From Dendrocalamus latiflorus (Eukaryota; Streptophyta; Magnoliopsida; Poales; Poaceae): 64,000 bases of DNA. The notes under the pieces were generated by a model. The model ran no database searches, was not told the origin of the DNA, and saw only the letters and a list, made by a program, of their open reading frames with translations. Below are positions 18,840 to 30,196 of this stretch, in pieces. Each line of letters opens with the position of its first letter. The first letter of the stretch is position 1. The DNA lies in NCBI GenBank assembly GCA_017311315.1, contig CM029640.1:10942640-11006639 (forward strand), given 5' to 3'. The translations under genes and the position numbers were made by a program.

Positions 18840-21637
18840 TTGACAAGTATGAAATAAATGTGGGAAGATTGACAAATCTTAGAATTGGTGATCTTCGAGG
18901 AATCGAGGAGTAGTCTCATATGGTGGCACACGTAGAATCCACACGTGTTGCCCGGCTACTGCTGGTGGCACTGCAAAAAATAGAATGTATTAAATCAAAA
19001 GGCATTACTGCTAAGTGTTGTATAGGATTAATTAATGTGTAGCTAGCGAATACCCGAAAATTGCGAGCATGTTTCAAGGGCTTGGCCCCTGTCGTCGAGC
19101 CACGTGTTTGTTGAACGTATGTGGCGAACGACCTTCGTTATTCGAAAAAGTTAGATTAGTCATTCGGAAGGAAAGAAAGAGTACAATGTACAATGTACAT
19201 ACCTATCGAGTATTCGGGCGATAGCTGTGTACTTGGATTTGTTCTTACTTAGAGAATCAAGGTATATAGCCTTGTTCCATTTTGGTACAATTACAATTAA
19301 AATCCAATGGAAGTGCTCATTGTATGGCATAAGAAGAAATTCCTTATTGTGGTGAGCCAGCAGTGTTGTTGTAATATAGTTCTCGACGAAGGATGCATCC
19401 TCGTTGATGGTATCAATGGCGACCAAGCGTGGGTCCAGGAAACCAATTGGTGAGTTCGATGATCTAGCTTCGGTCAGCATGAATCTATATATATACACAG
19501 AAAAGCAACAAATTGTGACATATATCGGTATTACGTGAACAGAGACTGTGATTGTACAGACTTACAGCGTCCAGCATCGAATGAGTGAGGCGCCGAGAGC
19601 GTTGAGCGTGAAAAGACCAAATATATCGTCAAAGGTCACAACGAAGACACATTCCTGATTTTCGTGCTGGAAATGTTCCCATTTGAATTTGACAGTGATA
19701 CCAGAGCATCGTTCTGGCTCTGGCATATTGGACTGTGCCATATACCAAGCGTGTAATGTTTGGCAACCAAGTCCTAGGGTTAAGAGGTGCTCTTCCGGGA
19801 ATATCATCGGCTTACCTAGCACGAATTTGCGGGCCAATGGCAGGTACATGATATCGTCATCATCCTTCATCTTTGATTTGTCCTAGCCACTGCCTCGACT
19901 GTAGGTCGACTTTATGGTAGTCGACTGTAATGGTACAGACGGTGCAAGTTGCTTTGGCGAGAATAGCACCCGTGGAGATAGCACCGGTGCAGGTAGCTCT
20001 GCTTCGCACTGCCCTTGTGGAGATGGCACCAGTGCATGTTGCTGTGGTTCGCACTGCCCTTCTGGTCCTGCCATCGGTGAAGAAGCCTCCAGGGAGATGT
20101 CGCTTTTGGGCCACAGGATGAATGTTCCAATGGCCTGCCCTAGAGTCACGATCTTGTCGTTGGGGGGCTTCGGTAGCGGGACGACCTCAAAATTGACATG
20201 CACACCATCCACATTAACTTTTGCAAAGCCTGGCGCTAAAGCTTGACCGTTCAGCATGGCCCCGATACCAGACGGATATGCCTGGCCCCAAGCAGCGTGC
20301 AAGGGAACGAAGGCATATCTCACTTGGAGCCTGCACTTCGTAGGCTCCTACATAACGATACAGAATTAGCTAGTCGAATAGGCCTATCAACGGAGCAAGC
20401 ATTAGAGAGATAATAATTATTACCAGGATGTCGTCCACAGGAAATCTGGCATCGGTTTGCGTCGGATTGGACGCGCAACTACTCGGACGGTTGTGCGGGC
20501 TAGCTAGCACAGGAGCGGTGGCGGCGGCCTGCTGACTTTCTGTATGTTTCCGCACCTCATCTCTAACTACATGAGCTAGTTCACCCATTAGCTCCTCTCT
20601 AAGAGATGCCTTGATCTCTTCTCGTAGGCGTGTGTCACGCTCGGCTTTGTTTCTCTTCCTGTGCCGATACATGTCGGAATAATCTTGGAAACCATGTTTC
20701 CATGGAACGTAAAGGCCTCTCGTACGGCCCGGGTGCTCCTTGTTTTCCAGGGCCGCGAAGAGTATATCATTCTCCCTTGTTCTCTGGAATGATCCCAGGG
20801 TAGTTTCAAAACTCAGCTCTTCCTGCAAGAGCACGACATGCCATTTCACTTCGTATGAAGTTGTGGAGTAATTACAAGCTACGTAGTTCGATCGATATCT
20901 TACCAGGCGCTGGGACACTTGCTGGTCTGTAGGGTTTCGAAAGGAGACGTCCCCCGATGTCGTTGTGGATGACCTTGCTCTAATCCAATTTCGAGCGCGC
21001 TCATCTGGAATATTGGCAAATGGCAGGGCGATGTCCTGCAAGGCTACCTGGTCATCCTTGCTCCTCCACTGCGGGATTTTATTTGCATACCCATGTGGGG
21101 TGTGTGTTTTTTGCCTGGAGGGCCTTGTGCGCCGCACTTGTACTTTTGAAATCTTCGGTCGTCTTTGAAGCCTTGAACTCTTCCCATTGTGGTTCCAAGA
21201 ATGGGTATTTATGAAAGGGCATTTCATCTTTCTCCACGTTGTCCTTGACAAGCTTGCTCTTGAAGTTCTTCCATGCTTTGCATGCCCCTAGCAAGGCTTG
21301 TCGTTGCACGGCGTCTTGGTGTTCTTCTGGGATCTCGAACGATGCCAAAATTTCTTTCAGCAGCTCTCTTTTCCGAGTCGCAGGCACGTCCTTCCACGAA
21401 TTGAATGTGATCTCAATTCGTTCTCGTGCAACGATTCCGATCATGCTCTTCCATGCGCTTACTGCTTTGCGAGGAAGGAGTGGGACCGCAGATACATCGA
21501 CCTGTGTGATGGTAAATCGGCCCTCAGGCTTCTTCGATAGCCCTCTTCCTTGGCGTCTTGATTTTGAAGCGGACGCCTCCAGCGATGGTGTTGAAGAATG
21601 CGCGGATGATATTTTGCTCAATTTGTGGGTCTATTAG
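18840..21637 (-). pseudogene. CACTA-3 second gene: plant En/Spm-type protein with C48 (Ulp1-like) protease domain
   Basis: It is read on the minus strand in several exons or broken frames. First (21621-21079) comes a basic N-terminal block with KPEGRFTITQVD and WKDVPATRKRELLKEILASFEIPE, typical of plant Ptta/En/Spm-type transposon proteins. Next (20880-20400) are FRNPTDQQVSQRLVRYRS and NKEHPGRTRGLYVPWKHGF. Then (20323-19883) QALAPGFAKVNVDGV...ITLGQ-type sequence, and (19870-19562) LGCQTLHAWYM. Finally a C48 peptidase-like domain has catalytic His in NEHFHWIL (codon 19309-19307), Asp in YLDSL (19258-19256), and Cys in NTCGFYVCHH (codon 18943-18941). A TAG at 18958-18956 sits between the expected oxyanion Gln and that Cys. 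Introns are likely (for example the acceptor TTTTTTGCAG near 18973). The gene appears inactive. Confidence 0.75.
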
Positions 21638-22509
21638 AATAAGATAAGAAAGTGCCATACCACAAGATAAGAAAGTGCAATATCTATCTATTTCGCTCAA
21701 TATAGGCGGTTACAATACATATATATGTGTATATACATACATACATATACATATATATACCTACATATATACATATATAATGGTAGCTATATGAAGCAAC
21801 AAGCATCAATAATAGAATCAATAACATTCTAAACATGAATATGTATGACAATGTAAAAGGCATGTATCAATTAAGACTAGCAACAAGCTCAAGTTTTAAT
21901 TGATTAATTTGTGCTCTCAAATTGTAGGGTTGCACAAGATTAATCTTGGCCGTCCTGCTACTAAATCATATACTCTTCCTTGATTGGTTATGCCAAATAA
22001 TAAACTCGGTCTTTTGAGCTCTAGATACAAACTCTACAATCTCAAGATTAAAGTATATTCAGCATGCATGTATTCAAATTGCAGTATTCAAAAAAGCAAG
22101 ACCAATCAAATTAACTTTGCTCAATAATTTATGTTTCAACTTAACAAAATTCCCAACAGTTCAACATATGAATATGCTAATATCTGAAACAGCATGAACC
22201 GATTGAATGACAGCTATATCCCATAAGCAATCTATGTTTCCAGAGTCACAAGACAACAAGACTCACTCACAAGCATATATATCAAAGTCTAGAGACTGCC
22301 TTCCAGAGTCACAAGACAACAATGACAGCTATTAGAGCTCAATGACCGATTGAACCAATCTCAGTATATGATATTTGTTATCATCGAGCAACCAAATATC
22401 CCATAAGCAATCTATGTTTCCCAGTGCCAGGTAATGTAAAGAAGATTAACAAACTTGCACAGCCCACACAGATTGCATACAAAAATCACAGACTCACTCA
22501 CAAGACCGG

Positions 22510-22725
22510 TGATATTTGAAATCACCAGAAGAACAGGGGCTAGGGGAGGCGGTGGCGACGACGGGCTCGGGGAGGCGGCCGGCGAGGGCTCGGGGAGGCG
22601 ACGGCGAGGGCTCGAGGGAGGCGGCGGCGACGGCTCGAGGGAAGCGGCCGGGGAGGGCTCGAGGGAGGCGGCGGCGATGGCTCGAGGGAGGCGGCGATGA
22701 GGGCTCGGGGAGGCAGATCGGGATT
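22510..22725 (-). other. GC-rich low-complexity leader of the second gene
   Basis: It consists of degenerate repeats of GCTCGAGGGAGGCGGCG-type sequence. On the minus strand they would encode Ser/Pro/Arg-rich peptides (LEPSPAASLEPSP), which I take as composition rather than a real protein. It lies between the internal palindrome array and the second gene, and the equivalent place in CACTA-4 (45906-46140) has a similar GA/GC-rich block. It is probably the transcribed leader. Confidence 0.5.
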
Positions 22726-22789
22726 TAGATATAGAATAACTGCAGAATACACGGAAAACCCTAGCCAGAGGGTATACATAGGGGATTAT

Positions 22790-23005
22790 TACAGACGATT
22801 CTACACTTAGAACCGTCTGTGATATCAATATCACAGACGGTTCTAAGTTTAGAACCGTCTATGATAAGCCTACTATCACAGACGGTTCTATGTTTAGAAC
22901 CGTCTGAGATGGTAGGCTTATCACAAACGGTTCTAAACTTAGAAACCGTCTGTGATATCAATATCACAGACGGTTCTAAGTGTAGAACCGTCTGTGATAA
23001 GCCTT
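22790..23005. repeat. CACTA-3 internal palindrome array
   Basis: Five hairpin units of ATCACAGACGGTTCTAAGTTTAGAACCGTCTGTGAT type lie between the end of TNP2 and the start of the second gene, far from either terminus. Loops here share TTCTAAGT(T/G)TAGAA, unlike the terminal arrays. As both genes are on the minus strand, this array lies just upstream of the second gene, as the right terminal array lies upstream of TNP2. Confidence 0.9.
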
Positions 23006-23240
23006 TGCCCGACTGTAGTCATTCATGATCAACCGCCAACCAGCTGCATTCATGATCAACCACATACCAGCTGCATTCATTTACACATTTTCTCAATCTC
23101 AAAATTGACTACATCACACATTTTCTCATTTACACATTTTTTCAATCTGCATTCATATATACAACACCAACCACTAACACAGTGTATTTCTTTACACATT
23201 TTCTCAATCTCAAAATTGACTACATCACACATTTTCACAT

Positions 23241-23400
23241 ATACATAAATGCAAATTCACAAATACATCACACTGCAGCATTGTTCTATACATAAATGCC
23301 AATTCACATATACATCATACACATGCATTGTTGTATACATAAATGACAATTCACATATACATCACACAAATGCATTGTTATATACATATATGCAAATGCC
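23241..23400. repeat. tandem repeat, period 47 bp
   Basis: Units beginning ATACATAAATG start at 23241, 23288 and 23335, with a diverged fourth at 23382. Each contains AATTCACATATACATCA and a CATTGTT end. It lies in the TNP2 3' flank, beside imperfect copies of an ACACATTTTCTCAATCTCAAAATTG segment (23080-23230). Confidence 0.8.
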
Positions 23401-23438
23401 CACATGTATATCGCACATTCTCATTGTACTTGCTTATT

Positions 23439-26400
23439 TCATTTAAAAATTAGCCCTTCATCATGATCAATGCGTACGTAACAAGTTTCGTCACGTTGTT
23501 CGTCGTCGACCCTTATGCCATTTCCAAAAGGAGGTAACTCGTCAAATTGATTGTACTCTTCCTCGTCCACTACATTCTCTACTCCGACAATTCTCCTTTT
23601 TCCATGAAGAACTACATGGCGTTTCTTATTTGCAGGGTCGGTTACATAGAAAACTTGAACAACTTGATTGACGAGTACGAATGGTTCGTCTTTGTACCCA
23701 ACACGTTAGAGGTCCACGGTAGTGACACCGTACTTGTCAACCTTCACCTGTGGGAGATGCACCCAACGGCAGCGAAATAAGGGGATCTTGAAAACCACAT
23801 AGTCGAGCTCCCAAATCTCTTCTATGAACCCATCAGTACTGAACGCATCTATGCGGACACCGCTATTCTGGTTAGTGCTCTTGACATCCTGAGACTGCGT
23901 ATAGAATGTGTACCCATTTATGTCATATCCTTGCCATGTCACAACTGTAAATGTCGGCCCTTTTGCCAACCATGTTAGCGTCTCACTTGGCGAGCTCCTA
24001 GCGATTTGCTCCTTCAACCATTGGTTGAACCGACTGTTGTGTTGCCTCATGATCCAAACATTCAGCCGCTCTGGATTCTGTTGCCGAAGCACATCCTTGT
24101 GCTGCTCGACATAAGATGCCACTTCAGTAATGTGTTGCAACACCGTGAAATGGGCTTGAGTATACGTGTCCATATCTGGAGTGATTGCTTTCCTTCCGAT
24201 AGTTTCGAGACCTTTCAGCCTCCCCTCATGACGAGATTGAGGCACACCTATCGGTTGAATCTGAGCCATATAATCGACACAAAACTCAATGACCTCTTCG
24301 CTTGCATAACCTTCGACGATGCTGCCCTCCGGCCGAGAACGATTCCGTACGTAGGACTTGAGAATTCCCATGAACCTCTCAAATGGGTACATGCTACGTA
24401 GGAATACGGGCCCGCACATTTTTATCTCCCACACAACGTGAACAATTAGATGGACCATGATATCGAAAAACGAAGGAGGGAAATACATTTCAAGGTGACA
24501 TAGAGTCATCACCACCTCGTCCTGCAGAGCATCTAGTCCTTCGGGATCGATGACCTTCTGAGCAATTGTGTTAAAGAAATAACATAGCCTCATGATTATC
24601 TCTCGGACTTTGATCGGCAAAATATTTCTAATTGCAATAGGGAGCATCTGTGTCATCAGCACATGACAATCATAAGATTTCATACCATTTAACTTCAAAT
24701 CTTGCATCGAAACAAGTTTCTTCACGTTGCCGGAGTAACCAGACGGAACTTTGACACCATGCAAGCACTGGCACAGTTCTGTTTGCTCAGCCTTGGACAG
24801 AGTGTAACACGCAGGGGGAAGGTACCTTCGTCCATTATCAGTGCATGTCGGTGCTAACTCAGACCTGATGTCCATATCAGCCAAGTCAAGCCGTGCGTTC
24901 ACGCCGTCCTTTGTTTTATCATGAATATTCAGTAAGAGACCAATCAAGCTGTCGCATACATTCTTTTCTACGTGCATGACGTTGATGCAATGTCGAACAT
25001 CTAGGTACTCCCAATAAGGTCAGTCCCAAAATATTGATCTCTTCTTCCAGGTGTTCTTCTCATGAGCCCTCAATTTACGTCCCTTTCCGAGGACAACATC
25101 TAAATCCTTAACCATATCATAAACCTCGTGTCCCCTTAAATGCCTTGGAGCTGAACCATCTTTCTTCTCTCCGTCAAATTGTTTCTTCATCTTGCGGTAT
25201 GGGTGAGCCCTCCGAATGAACCGGCGGTGACGCATGTAGACGGTTTTGCGTGAGTGTTTCAGCCACACACTCTCGGTACCATCTAAATAGTGAGTACAAG
25301 CTTTGGCACCTTTTGTATTATGGTCCGATAGGTTACCAAGGGCAGGATAATCATTTATGGTGCAGAACAATAAGGAGCGCAGAGTGAAGTTCTCTCGTTT
25401 GTATGCATCCCATACCTGTACCCCTTCATTCCACAGTACTTTTAGATCTTCCAGCAACGGTGCTAGAAACACATCAATATCATTCCCAGGTTGTTTTGGC
25501 CCTTGGATAAGTATCGACAGCAAAATATACTTTTGCTTCATACACAACCAAGGAGGAAGGTTATAGATGCAAAGAGTCACGGGCCATGTGCTATGTCGGC
25601 TGCTCATGCTACTGAAAGGATTCATTCCATCTGTACTCAGTCCAACCTTATATTCCTTGGTTCTGCACCGAAGTCTGCAAAACTCCTATCGATGTTTCTC
25701 CACTGCGCGGAATCAGCAAGGTGTCTTAACATTCCATCCTTCTTGCGCTCCTCCGAGTGCCAACGCAGCAGTTTTGCCTCATTTGGATTTGCAAAAAAAC
25801 CTTTTCAAACGAGGAATTATAGGAAAATACCATGCCACCTTAGCAGGAGGTCCTTTCTTCGCCTCTGTTCCCTCGCCATCATCTGATTGATTGTTACGTT
25901 TGTATCGGGATGCGTTGCACACCGGACATACATGCATGTTTGCATACTCTTTACGGTAGAGGATACAATCGTTCGGACATGCATGTATTCTTTCTACTTC
26001 CATTCCCAACGGACAAAGAACCTTCTTGGCTTTATACGTGGTTTTAGGCAACTCATTTCCCTCTGGAAGCATGTCCGCTAAAAGACCTAGCAGCGTCGTA
26101 AAACTCTTGTCGGACCAACCGTTGCTTGCCTTCAATTTCAATAGTACAAGCACGGCCGACAACCTCGTGTACTTGCAGCACGTGAACAAAGGTTTCTCCG
26201 AGTCCTCCATCAAACCCCGGAATTTAACATACTCTCTCACATCATAATTCTCTTCTACATCGCGAAGCATCTGATCCAGATTATCATCATGCAACCTATC
26301 CGAATCCGAACCACAATCGACATCATCCGGCGGCATGTCATTCACTTCACCGGCGATGTCATCCGGTGGCATGTCATTCACTTCACCGGCGATGTCATCC

Positions 26401-26664
26401 GGCGGCATTTGATCATTGACTTCGCCATGACTGGTCCAACACGTGTAACCCTTTTTGAAACCCCTCCGAATCAAGTGCGTTTCAATTTGCCCTCGGTTCT
26501 TAAACATCTTTAAATTCTCGCAGTCAGTGCATAGACAGTACATATATTCCACCCCCTTATTCAACATATCCTCCTCGGCAGCTCTTGTAAAAGCAGGCAC
26601 GCCATTAATGTACTCTTCACTCACAAGGCTCGTGGCATACATCCAGCTTCGATCCTACGTTACG
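23439..26664 (-). pseudogene. CACTA-3 TNP2 transposase
   Basis: Read from about 26664 (DRSWMYATSLVSEEYING) to a TGA at 23441-23439. Order of regions: transposase-associated N-terminal domain with EYMYCLCTDCENLKMF and QIETHLIRRGFKKGY; an acidic stretch with three DDIAGEVNDMPP repeats (26400-26310); the Tnp2 catalytic family core (LSTDGMNPFSSMSSRHSTWPV, WNEGVQVWDAYKRENFTLRSLLF, YRKMKKQFDG); then DUF4218-like (DIMVHLIVHVVWEI, RSMYPFERFMGILKSYVRNRSRPEGS) and DUF4216-like (PLFRCRWV, YKDEPFVLVNQVVQVFYV) regions. At least four lesions are visible: a one-base gain in a T run near 25795, a one-base loss near 25645, and in-frame stops near 25018 (after SIFWD) and 23707 (after TTVDL). The overall length is nearly complete. 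Confidence 0.9.
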
Positions 26665-27076
26665 TACATATATAACAACTTAGTATTAAAAATTAAATTA
26701 ACTAATTATTACTACATATATACCGGCCACATGTATTATATTGAGGCTTAATTTGCTACCTCAATTCATATTATAAACACAACAGCTATTATATAACCAA
26801 CAATTTTGCAAACCATCTTTAATTAATAACACTCACCAATTACTTAGATCTAAATTGTAATGCATACAAAGAAAAAATAAAATTCATTACTAACCATATC
26901 TAGAGCAACCAGGAAAGTATAAATCTTCAAAGCTTAATATCTGCCTCCTCCCACCAAATTAACTGGCCTGAAATCGCCAAGCTTGCCTCCTGAGCGAAAG
27001 AGTAAAGCACCAGCTAGATCTGGATCGAAATGAAGACAGATGCGGTCTGAGCAGCGCAATAAATGCCTACTTCCAT

Positions 27077-27262
27077 TATCACAGACGGTTTTTAATACAG
27101 ACCGTCTGTGATACTAAATTATCACAGACGGTTCATTGTTAAGAACCGTCTGTGATACTCGTTTTCCCCGACGCCGCCAACACAGACGGTGTCCAAATTA
27201 AAACCGTCTGTGTTAATGTTGGTCATAGACGGTTTTGTCAAACCGTCTGTGATTGGTCGTCT
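27077..27262. repeat. CACTA-3 right terminal palindrome array
   Basis: There are four palindromic units of ATCACAGACGGTT / AACCGTCTGTGAT, one of them the variant AACACAGACGG...CCGTCTGTGTT. It lies upstream of the TNP2 start (26664), so it probably overlaps the TNP2 promoter. Confidence 0.9.
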
Positions 27263-27289
27263 AGTATTAGGCTTTCTGTAGTAGTGTAC

Positions 27290-28340
27290 GTACCCGTATG
27301 GTGCTATAATGTTACCTTCTTCAAAACACAGTGCAAATAATCATTTAAAAAATTCAAAGAAAATGTTAGCATTGACACAAAATCAATGTATCTTACCACC
27401 AAATTTCAAATCTAAATTCGATCTATACATAGAGAAATAAAAAAAGACAAATACAGCTCAAAAGGAAATAAGAAAAGGGAAAGGGAAAAAATATAAAGTT
27501 ACTGTTCACTGAAATTTGTCTTTTTTCCGCTCATGTAAGCCATATTTTCAGTTAATTTTTGTAGGACACTTGCTCATACCGTGACATATCTAAACAATTT
27601 TTTAGAGTTTTTTTTAACTATTTGTGCCATATTTTGAGAAGGGTGACATTATAGCACTGTAAGAGTAAGTAGTACAGGATATCAATGGGTGAGTTCTTTT
27701 CGGCTGTGACTTATACTTTTTGGTTTATGTCTTTTAAATTATATCTATTTACAAGAGAGTACGAAGAGAGAGACAGTCGTATGCAATTTTGGCTGGCATA
27801 GCTAAAGTCGGTACAATGTCTATTATAATTAACTTATAGACTTCGTCTTAAAAAGACATACTGTTTAAAAACTAGTTACTGTATTAAAACCAAAAGCCAC
27901 AAGCAGCAAGCCCAAAAACCCCAACCATCTTCTCCAAAGTACCCCCAATGGTCAAGGAAGTATCCGGTGCTAACTACCCTTACAGTGATATAACATTACC
28001 TCCTTTAAACTCGGTGCAAATGATCATGAAAATGTAAAACAAAATTATAGCATTGACACAAAATCTATCTATCATACCACTAAATTTTAAATCTAAATTT
28101 GATCTACACATAGGGATATATATATATAAAAAAAAGGCAAATTCAGCTCACAAGGAAATCAGAAAAGAAAAAACAAAAAGATAATTATTGTTTAGTAAAA
28201 TTTGTCTTTTTGTATCTCCTAACGTAAGTCATGTTTTAGTTGAATTTTTGTAGGACACGTCCTCGTGTCACGAGGTAATCTAACCAAAAATTTTAAGTAT
28301 TTTTTATAACTATTTAAGTTATATTTTAATGAGGATAACA
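27290..28340. repeat. direct repeat pair of about 350 bp
   Basis: The stretch from CTATAATGTTACC...GTGCAAATAATC to AACTATTTGTGCCATATTTTGAGAAGGGTGACA (about 27307-27650) is repeated in diverged form at about 27996-28345 (ATAACATTACC...GTGCAAATGATC to AACTATTTAAGTTATATTTTAATGAGGATAACA). Between them lies a fragment with AGTTCTTTTCGGCTG (27690) and AAAAGCCACAAGCAGCAAGCCC (27890) that resembles a broken MITE. No protein is recognisable. Confidence 0.65.
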
Positions 28341-28345
28341 GGTCG

Positions 28346-28775
28346 GTAGCATGTGTTCTCTTAACGCTCCACCCAAGTCACGTCATGGCGCCTCATCAGT
28401 AGAATGCCTGCAGTTTTGCAAATCTCATCAATGCTGAAACAAGGACTGGTTGGATAACGCTTATAGCATATGGTCACGTACTGTGGCTAAGTAAATTTTT
28501 TGAAAACAATATGTTTTTTAGATAAAATCTAAAGATTAATTATAGTAAAAATATATTAAACTTAACTATATCAGTTAAAATTATATATAATTATTTATTT
28601 AATCTGTACCGACACTCGCAAGCTACAAGCTGCCAGACTCCGTGACTCACATGCGAGGTGTTTGACTATGAACGTTTGCTCTGAATAACATTTGTATTAC
28701 CATAAAGGTACGTGGCACGATATGTTCTCTGAATGCTCCACCCAAGTCACGTCATGGCGCCTCATCAGTACTATA
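28346..28775. repeat. direct repeat containing CTCCACCCAAGTCACGTCATGG
   Basis: GTGTTCTCTTAACGCTCCACCC...GGCGCCTCATCAGTA at about 28350-28402 recurs at about 28720-28770 with ATGTTCTCTGAATGCTCCACCC. The CTCCACCCAAGTCACGTCATGGCGCCTCATCAGTA part is identical. It could be the edge of a repeated non-coding element. Confidence 0.65.
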
Positions 28776-29096
28776 TGCATGCAACATCTCACACGTGCTA
28801 GGTTGGTACGTAATGAGGTTGCTGTCCTCGCCAAAAGAAATAATAATAAGCCTGCTGAATTTAGCTGTAATAGCAATTTCTTTTCGATCCCTACACAATT
28901 TAAATCAGATTTATTTTTATTCTGAACTTAATATTAATCCATAATTTTCAATTATTTTATATTTTAATTTGAATTAATATACATTCCAGATTTGAATTTT
29001 AAGCAGCGAAGGCGCTCCAATAAAAGATGGTCTCGTGTGATTACAAAATTATTCTACTTCAGTTTAGCAGAAAAGTGGCTTTATCACATTTGCTGC

Positions 29097-29405
29097 TTAA
29101 ATTCTTGTAATAAGAACTACAATTTTGTTTGGTTAACAAAATTAAAGGGTGATTTGTTTGTTTAGACAAACTTAGTTCAGAAATTCAGTCCAAATCTTGT
29201 CTACTTGCAGCTGTAGTTTTGCTTGCTTCTCTAATGCAAACTTGATGCCTAAATTTCTTGCAATAACAACTACAGTATTGCCTGGTTAAAAGTTTAAAAG
29301 GGTGATTCGTTTGCTTAGAGAAACTTAGTTTAGAAATGCAGTCCAAATTTCGTATACATGCAGCTATAGTTTTCTTTGCTTCTCTGATCCAAACATGTTT
29401 TATAT
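29097..29405. repeat. two-copy tandem repeat of about 155 bp
   Basis: The unit CTTG(T/C)AATAA(G/C)AACTACA...GGGTGATT(T/C)GTTTG(T/C)TTAGA...AAACTTAGTT(C/T)AGAAAT, continuing to GCTTCTCT(A/G)AT, occurs at about 29103-29240 and 29258-29400. No gene is evident. Confidence 0.6.
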
Positions 29406-29579
29406 GCATTGGAAGAGATTACTGTTCGGTCTAATCCAAGCTAGCTCTTGATCTTCCTTGACTTTGTTTCCTTACAATTCCCCTTTTCAAGTATATATCA
29501 AGAGTTGCTACTGATCTGAAGTATATGCAGTTCAAAGTTTGGTCTACTTCTAGGATTAATCGAATCATTTGGGGCATGT

Positions 29580-30196
29580 TTGGTAGCAGCCTGGCTCGCA
29601 TCAGAGAGCCTGGCGCAATGAAACATGCTGTGGGGATACAAGAGGGAGATGTTTGGTTGGTCGTTTTACATTAGACAGGTTATATATAGACGATGTTTGG
29701 TTGCTACCTTTGTTACCAGCACAGTAGTACGTAGTATACTAGAACTGTGGAGTGATGCCGGTAAGGCATGTCCATCCACGATGGCAGCTACCAAAGTACG
29801 CGAGAGAATAATGTGCTACGTATCTTTATGGTGCTATAATGTTACCTCCTTCAAAACACGCCCTTGGTTCTTCCTTGCATCACATGGTGAGAAATCTCTC
29901 ATTGCACAAACTAGTTTTAATGCAAAATGTAGACTCGTGCCATTCGTGTCTTTAGTAGGCATGCTTGTTTATCAAGCCTTTTTCGAAGTACAAGCATTTT
30001 CCTAGCGCCAGCCATTAACCGTATGCTTGAATCCATTGTCAGGGATATAGAGAGGTCAATAATGCTGTGTTTTGATTTGTCAAATCAGTTTACAAGTATC
30101 CGCCTTTTGTGAATCAGTTTTGTGATCTGTCCATCCAATTGTGCATATCAGCGAAACTATTTTAACAGTTTTATAACTTCACCAATGCTAATAGTA
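29580..30196. other. intergenic; includes the uninterrupted paralogue of the CACTA-3 target
   Basis: About 29697-29870 matches the sequence on both sides of CACTA-3: CTTTGTTACCAGCA, ACTAGAACTGTGGAGTGATGCCGGTAA, then GTGCTAC directly followed by GTA and TGGTGCTATAATGTTACCT. It has no CACTA insertion. No gene is recognised in the rest. Confidence 0.6.

Larger units (their letters stand above)
18114..27286 (-). mobile_element. CACTA-3, 9.2 kb CACTA element with TSD TAC
   Basis: It starts CACTACTACAGAAAAGG at 18114 and ends CTTTCTGTAGTAGTG at 27286, with TAC duplicated at 18111-18113 and 27287-27289. Both genes are on the minus strand: TNP2 (26664 to 23439) and an Ulp1-containing second gene (about 21640 to 18850). 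Palindrome arrays are at both ends and between the genes. Both genes carry stops or frameshifts, so the element is probably not autonomous. A related but uninterrupted copy of its target sequence occurs at about 29697-29870. Confidence 0.95.

Noticed and set aside
22412..22834. Minus-strand frame of 140 codons with SPSP/LEPSP repeats
   Set aside because: Low-complexity leader sequence between an internal array and the second CACTA gene; no recognisable protein.
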